Under the pieces are notes generated by a model. That model was not told the DNA's origin. It was given only the letters and a program-made list of their open reading frames with translations, and did not search any database. Shown here in pieces: positions 55,782-64,000 of a stretch of 64,000 nucleotides of DNA (position 1 is its first letter; every line of letters starts with the position of its first letter). A program made the position numbers and the translations under genes. The stretch is from Spizellomyces punctatus DAOM BR117 (taxonomy: Eukaryota > Chytridiomycota > Chytridiomycetes > Spizellomycetales > Spizellomycetaceae): the NCBI RefSeq assembly GCF_000182565.1, contig NW_015971539.1, forward strand, positions 1,235,219-1,299,218, read 5' to 3'.

Positions 55782-58700
55782 ATGGCATGGGGAGATGACC
55801 CAGTTTACGACGAGAAAATCGGACAGTACCTGGTTGAATCGGACAAGCCTACATCTCAACCCAATCCCAGTGCGTCGTCGTCTGTCTTGACGCAATCTTC
55901 GGGAGTCAACCTTTTTGTACGAGGCAGGTTACCTACCAAAGATGGTTAGAAACAAAATGGACAGTCATCAGCGCCGGTACTCACTCCTCCTATCCATCCA
56001 GCCGAACCCTCGCAAGGTGAAACATCCCAACGACCACCAATTACAATGATTGGTATAGCCAAGCGTCCAGCTAATGAGCCGGGGAAGCAGAAACCGACAC
56101 AGGATGGGACAGCGGCAGCTAACATATCCCGTCCTCCTACTCCAATAGCCACTCAACCCGCGCAAAGATCATCTGGAAGTAGTATTGGGATTACTAGGAG
56201 TCGATCGACTGAACCAAGTAGGGATCGATCGACGAAGGAGAGTTCGTCTGTGCCCATGTTCAAGCCTCCTGGTTCTGGAGATACGAATCCCCCGCAAGGC
56301 CAGTCATCGGTACGCCAGCATGTCAACAGTAATGGATATGGCCGGAGTCGTTCGAGTGAAGCCGAGCATCGAAACAGGAATGGCCCGTCATCTACGTTGC
56401 ATGTATCGAATTTGCCGCTCTCAGCGACCGAGGACGGGTTGAAACTGATGTTTGGAAAAGTGGGGAATGTCGTCGGATGTAGAGTTATCAAAGATCAAGA
56501 TGGAGGATGTCGTGGGTAAGTTCCATCGTGACTGGTTCCCACCTTTCTGTACATCTCGCATTGGCTAATGGGGCGGTACGGACTTTCTTGTCTCTTTATT
56601 TGTTAGAACGGCATTTGTAGAGTACAGCAGTATTCGCAGTGCTCAAGCCGCCATTGCCGCCTTAGGAGGGCAGATCCTCGACCGCCAAACAGTCAAGATT
56701 GAATTTGCTGTCGATATTTCCTCTCGGAAGAGCGAGAAGCAAGCAGATGCAAAAGATTCAACTACAACGGTGCCGTCTGGTGACTGTGCACAAGGGAAGG
56801 AGGTCCGTCCGCAAGATGGCAAGCAAGCCGGAGTACAGCACAACAAAGTCGGGGTTGATGATAAGAATGATTCCGAACCTGTGCAGCAAGCGCCAGCAAA
56901 TGGAAATGATTCAAATTCCAATGATGTTGTCCAGACTTCCCGCCAAGTAGCCCATCCGACATTACAGGCGGGTCTTGGAATCTCATTTCAACCGACACCG
57001 GCCCTCGCATCTGAGTCCAATACCAACGAGCCATTGGACCGATGGACCGAACTCAAGAATCGCAAACGCAAAGATAAAGTTGACCACATATACCGCCCGA
57101 AAGGCAAACTAGCCCGCCGCATCCGCGATTACGAGCAAAATCCACCTCTCTATTTGAGCCCGGAACAATCCAACCACGAACAACCGGACCTCATCATCAA
57201 CACATTGGGTGACCGGCAGCAAGGATGGGGCGGCCAAGCCGACCTCAATCCTGTGCGTGGATATTATGATGTCCCCGACCATTTGAAAGATATGGTCCGT
57301 TCACCTCCGAAATCTAGTGTTTTTCATTTCATACCACATTCCGAACCACCCGCAGCACCAGCATTCCATTTCACACCACATTCCGAACCATTCGCAGCAC
57401 CAGGTACACAGAAAGGTCTTTCCGTCCTCAAACGGGTCATACGCACCTGGATCAACCTTCCCGTAAAAACTGACCGCCTTTATAACGCAGAAACGTCTAT
57501 GCAGCGAGTCCTCTTGTGGAATGGCACCAAAAAGTCTTTTAGAGTGCCCAGAGAGGAAGAAATGGAGGAAGGTCAACTCTCGGAAGTCAAGCTGCCTCGA
57601 GTAAAGGAAACCGCGAGTAGAGGGGAGCTCAGGTGGACCTTTCCAGTTTGGTGTGGAAAATTGGTTGTTGGTCGTGATGGCAAGGACGAGGAATTGGGAA
57701 CTACTACGTTTGTTGCGAGGGATGATTCCGAGGGATTGGATTTGAGCGACCGGTGAGTACTACTCTTGCCCGGGTTTCAAGATATCGAGCAGAAAAGATG
57801 TTCATACTTTCCCTTCAGTATTTGCGTCACTAGCGATGATTCGTATATCGTAAAAGTCCAACAGGAGATGTTGGCTGATCCCCGAGCTCGATTCTTTTTG
57901 GTTCAATCTGATGATGGAATGAATCTCAGCGGAGAGTTTGTCAACGAGGACGGAATGCTAAAGGTGCTCTCTGGCTCTTATTCATAACTTATGACTTCTC
58001 GTGCTTAAACTTAGAACCAGGTCGGAAGAGCTTCCTCGGGCACCACTCGTCTGTGCCTCATCCCCATGCTAGCCTTTGAGCGCTGTCCACCTTCAGTTTC
58101 TTGGAAGCAAGCCAACGATTCAAGCTTCTATGAGAACCTTCTTGCAGTTTTTCTCGACACCACATCCAGTCCCAGCATGCGATCCGAACAATGGAAACTT
58201 GGTACGGTAATCGTGTCCAATGATTGGGCCAAAAAGTATGCGGAGGCCGCTGAGATTGCTGCAAAGAAGCGCAAAGCTTTGGAGCATGCTCGTCAAAAGG
58301 CAACGGCTGAACGAAATGTGGAGATTCGCAATTCAGCACTGAATCGAGCAGGACAGAAAGCCGGGGAACAGAAAGCAAGTGCCGTTAGGTTCTCTCATGG
58401 GTGGTTACCGTCGACCAGCACTCTACTTCTCCTCGGGTCCGCCAACCTTCCTCCCATATCCAACATCTTCTATCGTGATGAGTCCGTGACCGGTGGGAAC
58501 ATTGTAAAATTCGTTCCAGTGGAGGGTCATGTTACTACTTACAGTGAGCTGGCGGCCCTTGATCGCAAACTCTATGTCAAGGAAGAAGACGACGGGGACG
58601 TGTTCTACGTCCCGTTTCGAAAATGGGTTGAAGAGCATACTTCGACTAGAGATCGTGCAAAAGTCTTACCGTCCTTGGATGGGGTTGAACAGGTGCATCA

Positions 58701-59238
58701 AAATCCCACCGGTCAGCTAGTGCAGAATCCCTTCATACCCTCTGGCATTCCTTTGCCTCCGACAGGCATCCCAATGTTTTCCCACGGACACCAGTTCGTA
58801 CCGCAACAATACCCCAATCAACAACCACCGTACTATATGATGCAGCCCAACCTACAAATGATGCCTGGAATATTCACGGGTAGGATCTGTCCACGCGCTT
58901 TTTGGACCTGTGTGGTGTTGGGCATTCTGATCTTGCCCTTACTCGTCCTCCTCGTTGTTCACTTTGTGAATTTGATGCTGATATCCACCTCGGTCCTCGT
59001 AGGGACCTATCCACCGCAAGCTTACGCTCCGCCCCCACAATTCTTTGCACATCATCCCTGGGCTCCGCCGTCTCAAATGGGAGAGGGACCTCCCCAACAG
59101 TACCCCCCTCCTGCGGAACCTGCGGAACCCGAGCAGACTCCAGCGGTCAATATCCAGGAACAGTTAGCCTTGCTCAATGATGAACTCAACAGGATGAGAC
59201 AGAAATTGGACGAAAAATCAAAGGGACACAAGGGTTAG
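55782..59238 (+). CDS. RRM protein with SPOC-like C-terminal domain
   Basis: Six exons: 55782-55916, 55965-56515, 56607-57752, 57819-57963, 58015-58879 and 59003-59238; 1,025 aa. A Ser/Pro-rich N-terminus precedes one RRM with RNP motifs LHVSNLPLSATEDGLKLMF and GTAFVEYSSIRSAQAAI. A later region (WTFPVWCGKLVVGRDG, then RICVTSDDSYIVKVQQEM, FFLVQSDD and GTTRLCLIPM) resembles a SPOC fold as in SPEN-family and similar RNA/transcription factors. A Tyr/Pro/Gln-rich stretch and a short coiled coil (LALLNDELNRMRQKLD) end the protein. The first intron (48 nt) removes an in-frame TAG. Bases 58880-59002 form a 123-nt in-frame intron that, if read through, would fake a transmembrane helix. The SPOC call is tentative. 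Confidence 0.78.
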
Positions 59239-59810
59239 GAGGCAGGTTGGCTGAGTGATTGGGATCGGTGAATACCATTTCATTATTCTCTCTTGTTAAG
59301 ACCTATCTTACACTATGCCTACTCTCTTTTAGATACTGAAAGTGAATTCAAACAAGCCGTCGTTATTAGTAGGCATATTTTGCGCATTTGGAAGGAACGA
59401 ACAATCATCAGGAGCAAGATATGGAAGGGATTGAAGTTTATATTGCTATAAGCATCGTGTATGAGTACATTTATTGCTGATGAAATATCAAGATGATTGC
59501 TCGAATTGTCACTCTTGTGTGGTCCTTGTGCCAAATATCTCGCATGAACGACGACGACAACGGAGTGAACCAGGGGGCTGTGAAATTCATTTCCATTAAA
59601 TTGGGTTTGCGCAGGAAAGCGATTCGTGGCGATGCCAACTTTTACGTCGACATCCACAACCGCCATTGTTGGTTTTGAAGAATTTTAGGTTCTTTGACCC
59701 GGGACTGACGTCGAGGTGATTGAGGGAGCTTGAAGGCATTGAAAGGATACAGAGGGGTCTTTAGCCAACGGCATCGCAACGCACGCCACTTCGCTCAACG
59801 ATCGCTCACC
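59239..59810. other. Intergenic region
   Basis: 572 bp, no supported gene. Confidence 0.5.
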
Positions 59811-61105
59811 ATGGCTCAACTTTTGGACGTGTTCCGCTCTCCATCCCTACCTGAACCTCCGAAAGGGTGGATACCCCCATGGGAGCAGCAGGAGCAACCA
59901 ACACAGCCTACCCAGGCAGGTGTGCAACTACTTCGGCCCGTCATGGCTGACCCTGTTGTGCCAGGGTCGAGTGAGGTTCCGTCTGGCTCGCTCACGGTAT
60001 GTGAAATGCTTACCCAAAATGCCTTGAATTGTGTTGAAGGCTTATATGGTATTTGGAAAAGAATAATCAAGAACCGGGGTCAGCAAGTACTCAGCCACCT
60101 CCCTCTCCATCCCCGACATCCAATGTGAACGATAATGCGGTGACTACCACCCAACCATCGCCCTCTCCCCCTCCTGCATCTTCAGACACTTCACCGCCAA
60201 CTTCATCCCAACGAACCCCAGATAATACACCAGAACCATCCCCACCTTCCATTACTCCACCCCCGCGGACAACTCAACGTGTCATCACAACAGTGATTCA
60301 GGATGGCCCAACACAAAGGACGATCACGTCTATTGTAGACGTTGTAGTGGATCCAACGCCCGCCCCACGTACTCTGATTAGCTCAACGTCACCGACCGCA
60401 ACTGCCCTTCCGCAATCCACGACGGAACATTGGGCTCAAACAACAGGAGGGATTGTAGGCATCACAGTCGCCGCGGTGCTGTTCTTTCTGGCGGGTGTGT
60501 TTGCGGTGGGATTGTTTGTGGACAACCGTAAAAGGTTCAAGAAACGTGCCAACGAGCAAGACCCCTTTCTTCCCGGAGGTGGTGGCGGCGGTCCAATGGA
60601 AACACCTGCCACATCCACCGATACCCTTCTCAGCACACGCCCCCGAAGCCCATATGGAGGTCCATCGCCAATCCCCCCGGTTGGCCTCCCAGGAGAAGGA
60701 CGACCGACAATCCAAAGGTCACCGTACTATGGATCATCCGCTCCGCACCAAGTTGGGATGTATGCCACGGCTTCTGTACCATATCCAGTTCAACCATTAG
60801 TGGATGTGGATTTGACAGTGTCAACGCCTCAACCAGGCAATGGGTATGATGCCGCCGTATTTCCAGCATACCCGGTAACAACCACCGGTTATGTTCCTTA
60901 TGAACCGGTGATGAGTCCCATACAACCGGCATCGACCGGGTACGATTTGAGCAGCTCAGCACAGGCAGCACAGGCAGATTCCCAAGGATGGGTGCGGCCC
61001 GACCCTGTTGTCACAACACACACGAATGAAGAACCATCCGATACGATGGAACGACGATACGAAAAGCATCGATCACTTTATTCGGCGGTTGGGCAGACTT
61101 TGTAA
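59811..61105 (+). CDS. Single-pass membrane protein with Ser/Thr/Pro-rich ectodomain
   Basis: Two exons, 59811-59996 and 60062-61105, phase 0 at the join; 409 aa. Residues about 60-180 are dominated by Ser, Thr and Pro (for example SPPPASSDTSPPTSSQ), as in O-glycosylated stalks. One transmembrane segment (IVGITVAAVLFFLAGVFAVG) is followed by a basic stop-transfer (DNRKRFKKR) and a 220-residue Pro/Gly/Tyr-rich tail. The layout recalls fungal wall-stress sensors and mucin-like receptors, but no WSC or Cys-rich domain is present and the N-terminus (MAQLLDVFRSPSLP) is not a classical signal peptide. An unseen upstream exon might supply one. The acceptor at 60061 is weak. Confidence 0.65.
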
Positions 61106-61394
61106 GCTTTATGTCATCTGGATATGTTCTGTTTCTAGATAGATTGAACGACTTTGCATAGCAAGTAAATCATTCATAGCTACGTTGTTGGCGTGTTAGA
61201 CAGGACGTCAAGTGGTTGTAGGATAGACAGATAGATATATTTTGCATGGAATCATATACATGGGTATATGTAGCAGTTGTCACACTTACATAGCAATATT
61301 AAGTTTGGCGTTGATGCATTTCGCGAGGGTTTGAGACATTCCAAAGCGAGAGCTACAATGCATATGTGTATACGCAGACAGTGTGTTTCTCAAC

Positions 61395-61476
61395 GGGGAG
61401 ATGGCCGAGTGGTCTAAGGCGCTAGATTTAGGCTCTAGTATCGAAAGATGCGCGAGTTCGAACCTCGCTCTCCTCA
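61395..61476 (+). tRNA. tRNA-Leu, anticodon UAG
   Basis: 82 nt, intronless, folding as a class II tRNA: acceptor GGGGAGA with TCTCCTC (one G-U pair), A box TGGCCGAGTGG, anticodon arm CTAGA-TTTAGGC-TCTAG with anticodon TAG at 61429-61431, long variable arm, and T arm with GTTCGAAC. The discriminator base is A. T-runs at 61491 and beyond can end pol III transcription. Confidence 0.95.
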
Positions 61477-61962
61477 TGTTCTTTCAGTAGGATTTTTTTT
61501 TGGCGTTCCAGTTTTGGACTATCTCTGCTAGCGATGGCAGCAATATGGCGTCAATACTATGGTCATCAAGCACACCAGAAATATTTCAAATCAATGCAAC
61601 AGAGACAAAAAGTAGCAACATATGAAGGATCCTGGTTTTGTACGGAATGAAGCATTGCCGATCGTCAGACCCAAACGTCCGCACCGGCTTCTACCCACTA
61701 TCAAAGTGCCGGGATTCACGTCTAGGTTTTCAGCACAAGTCCATGAGATACCGCGCGCTGGATCCAGCCTGAGCGAAGTGCCACCCTGAATCGTGCCATG
61801 AGTGCCAATGTCCCTCTTGCCATGCTTGACAACACGCAGCTCATCGGCCATGACTATTTGCTTTGCATTTTGGCTTTTCATCAGAAAGGGTGACACCAAC
61901 CAGCTCGCCATTATTCACAAAAAGAAATTCATTTAAAACAAGGCGGATCTCTATTCTCAACA
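61477..61962. other. Intergenic region, tRNA-Leu to PRE3
   Basis: 486 bp. A minus-strand frame of 106 codons (61911-61591), or 87 codons from an inner ATG near 61852, is well formed (MADELRVVKHGKRDIGTHG) but has no recognised family. It could be a small gene; not called. Confidence 0.4.
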
Positions 61963-62893
61963 TTAACCTTCCCAGAACCTGGGGAGCTTGTTGCCCGGGA
62001 CAAAGATCCGTTCTACACCATCCTTTGTAATAACCGCCAACCGAATGACACCTCCCGAAGATCCATCCCTCGACATTGCAAGCGCGATAGCTGGATGATG
62101 AGATGCACAATTAGATCAATACCTTCAAGAATCAAAAACCATGGGCGATTGCATACCTTTTTTGGTGAAGTCTATGGCTTCGTCTCGGTCCATTCCCTCC
62201 CGATATGCTGCATCACAGTACCCGTAGATATAGGTTGACCCAGATCCACCGATCGAGAAAGGTTGTTTGTGAATGGATCCGCCCAAAGGGATGGCGTACA
62301 CGGAGGGTCCGTCATACTTGTCCCATCCGGCGACGATAATACCCGCTTGCAGTGCGTCCTTGTTCTGGTAGCAAAGTTCTTGGAAGAGGGAGGCTGCTGT
62401 GTGGACGCGAGGGCGTTCGCCTTCCTGGACACTGTGAAAGAAACGGCAGCGTTAGAGCCTTGTGATTGAATCTCGGCAACATGATCTCTAGCCACTCTTA
62501 CGCGTAGAGTTGCAAGTAGTAGTGCACAATATCTGCCACAGCCTGTGTATCTGCAGCACTTCCACTTCGGCAGCAGTAAATCAAGTCGTGGACGGACGTC
62601 AGCTTGTCGGTAACACGATTGGCTGTTTGAAAACCAAGTCAGATAAAGGTCAATGCTAGAAAGACAAACAAAAAACAAGTCTATGAGGGGGTTGAGTGGC
62701 ATACCAATATACGAGCCGGTTGTTGTCCGTGAGTCGGCACCAATGATAACACCATCTGCAAATTGGACGGCCATGATGGTTGTCTGTCGTAAACCAACAA
62801 TTGAGCTCCTTTGGCATCAATTAAACCTTTTGAGATTCCAGGACTCACCCCGAGGTCCACCTCTCCCGGCTTCAAGCGAGACGTTACTTCCAT
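61963..62893 (-). CDS. PRE3: 20S proteasome subunit beta-1 (caspase-like)
   Basis: Five exons: 62893-62849, 62783-62705, 62622-62502, 62431-62157 and 62090-61963; 215 aa. A short 15-residue propeptide ([15 protein letters not shown]) ends at Gly just before the catalytic Thr of [20 protein letters not shown]. The intron falls exactly at the processing site, so exon 2 begins with the mature N-terminus. Downstream are [20 protein letters not shown] with the Lys33 equivalent in VTDK, then [16 protein letters not shown] and the [20 protein letters not shown] block. These identify beta-1 (Pre3/PSMB6), the subunit cleaving after acidic residues. The mature catalytic residues are complete. It is divergent with the auxilin-like gene across 279 bp. 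Confidence 0.95.
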
Positions 62894-63172
62894 TGTAAAG
62901 AACTTTTAAGAGTCTTGTCCGTCGTTTTGTCCTTTTGATGAGTTTGCGAAACGAGAAAAAGATTGCGAAAAACGAACGCGCTCTTCTAAGTGACGAATGG
63001 CCCTCTTGAAATGCGGAGGGGGCATGTTGAATGTGCTAAGCAATAACTTGGCACCTTTGTCTCGCCCAATTCATTTCACCGAATTTATTCAAAACAACTC
63101 AAGCATCTCGCAGCGGGAGGTAATTAATTGGACCATAACGGCAAGCAGGCGTGCAGTCTTGGACCCTCCAAC
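62894..63172. promoter_or_regulatory. Divergent promoter, PRE3 / auxilin-like gene
   Basis: 279 bp between two ATGs. No exact PACE element (GGTGGCAAA) is seen. Confidence 0.45.
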
Positions 63173-64000
63173 ATGGACGACCTTGGAGACCTTGCGTGGA
63201 AGTCGGCGGGGCTCGCCACAAAACCATCTGCAAGGTCAAACACTCCCCTCAGCCAACTCTCCGCCTCACAATCCGGCTCAAGCACTCCACAAAACCGAAC
63301 ACCACCTTCCTTCTCTCCATCCTCGACTCCTCGAATGGCTGCCGCTACGAGCCCTTTCATTCCTCCTTCTAGCGGACAATATCACAACGGCCTGTCTCCG
63401 AGAACTGTGGGTGGAGTCCCAGGCATGGGAACCAGTGGACTGAAACCTGCTGCACCTTTAAATAGCCGCTCGGCGTCTCCGGTACCTCCAGCAGGCGTAA
63501 GGCCTGACGACGTTTTCGGTAACTTGGTGTCATTTGGGAGTGGAGCCAAACAGAGTATGGCAAACGTGTCGTTGGAGCAACAGCGACGTGCTCAAGAACA
63601 GCAGAGACAACAGCAAACGGCAGCTGGTGGAGTGTCAAACTTTCAACAACCGCATCAGCGGTCTTTTACACCACCTGCACCTGGCGGACAATCATTGAAG
63701 GGACAAAGTACGGCCAATCCGTCAACAGCAGCCTTTCTTGATGCTCTTGGGCCAGGACTACCAACAGGATCCGGCAGGAGTAGTGGAGCAAGTACTCCGA
63801 GTGGACACAAAACATATGCTGGGGTTCCAACAAAGCATGATTTCTCCGACTTGTTCGGAGATACGTTGAATAAGCCTTCATCGCCCACAGCTCTTCCTGC
63901 GCAGAAGTCATCAGGCATGCCAAGTATGAACGTGGGGTTGACTAATGCACAGCCGCACCAACAGCATATTGCAAGCATGAATCTGCAGAGTGGAAATGGT
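63173..64000 (+). CDS. Auxilin-like protein (Swa2-type), 3' end beyond window
   Basis: The frame opens at ATG 63173 and has no stop to the window edge (276 codons). The start MDDLGDLAWKS resembles the beginning of fungal Swa2/auxilin-like proteins (MDDLxDLxW). The visible part is Ser/Pro/Gln-rich and disordered, with repeated clathrin/UBA-adaptor-like short motifs: DDVFGNLVSFGSG, AAFLDALGPG and KHDFSDLFGDTLNKP. In Swa2 such Phe-rich motifs bind clathrin; a UBA, TPR repeats and a J domain that recruits Hsc70 for uncoating should lie downstream of the window. The family call rests on the N-terminus and motif style only, because the diagnostic domains are not visible. Confidence 0.62.
   Translation, partial: MDDLGDLAWKSAGLATKPSARSNTPLSQLSASQSGSSTPQNRTPPSFSPSSTPRMAAATSPFIPPSSGQYHNGLSPRTVGGVPGMGTSGLKPAAPLNSRSASPVPPAGVRPDDVFGNLVSFGSGAKQSMANVSLEQQRRAQEQQRQQQTAAGGVSNFQQPHQRSFTPPAPGGQSLKGQSTANPSTAAFLDALGPGLPTGSGRSSGASTPSGHKTYAGVPTKHDFSDLFGDTLNKPSSPTALPAQKSSGMPSMNVGLTNAQPHQQHIASMNLQSGNG

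Noticed and set aside
58890-59002. Transmembrane helix in the RRM protein
   Set aside because: Better explained as a translated in-frame intron.
1-64000. CRISPR arrays, prophage, bacterial operons or attachment sites
   Set aside because: The sequence is eukaryotic with spliced genes; no regularly spaced repeats of that kind were seen.

Overview
The window is nuclear DNA of a fungus, probably an early-diverging (zoosporic, chytrid-like) lineage. The evidence is many short spliceosomal introns (mostly 50-90 nt, a few of 30-40 nt, donors GTATGT or GTAAGT) combined with fungal-type genes: a PCL-type cyclin, a Yap1/Pap1-type bZIP, an SFP1-like zinc finger and an auxilin-like Swa2. A bacterial-type ferritin and a chitinase with a CBM5/12-like module fit such a lineage; the exact phylum is inference. 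No operons, phage or CRISPR are present. Exon models were built by hand from conserved frames, GT-AG sites and phase continuity. Nearly all complete models sum to a whole number of codons.

Layout. 1-1657: a 1,557-bp exact copy of 37513-39069 followed by a 100-N gap. 1658-9677: PCL-like cyclin (5' end lost in the gap), ATP11, an S6K-like AGC kinase, an F-box protein and the Yap1-like bZIP. 9853-18310: first copy of a small repeated gene, QCR6, a quinone-oxidoreductase-like MDR enzyme, a DnaJ protein and a CGI-58/ABHD5-like hydrolase. 18581-26486: ferritin, a hypothetical protein with a PP1-docking motif, UPF3 and a coiled-coil protein. 26755-37329: second copy of the repeated gene, a VASt-domain membrane protein, a PhoD-like phosphatase, a 2-oxoglutarate oxygenase and the SFP1-like factor. 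37330-41213 is gene-free, with a second N gap flanked by a 730-bp exact duplication and a degenerate tRNA-like sequence. 41214-48240: a secreted chitinase with two GH18 domains, a small membrane protein, and a gene whose introns carry three related inverted-repeat elements and duplicated exon units. 49687-64000: a Ser-rich protein, an unidentified 185-aa protein, the mitochondrial processing peptidase beta subunit, an RRM/SPOC-like protein, a single-pass membrane protein, tRNA-Leu(UAG), proteasome subunit beta-1 and the start of the auxilin-like gene.

The genes are a typical eukaryotic mixture without one shared pathway. Mitochondrial biogenesis recurs (ATP11, QCR6, MPP-beta), as do growth and stress control (S6K-like kinase, SFP1-like factor, Yap1-like factor). 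The most unusual pieces are the modular gene with element-bearing introns (46457-48240), the repeated small gene with a covarying hairpin, the intron-bearing bacterial-type ferritin and five TCACGTGA octamers, all lying upstream of genes.
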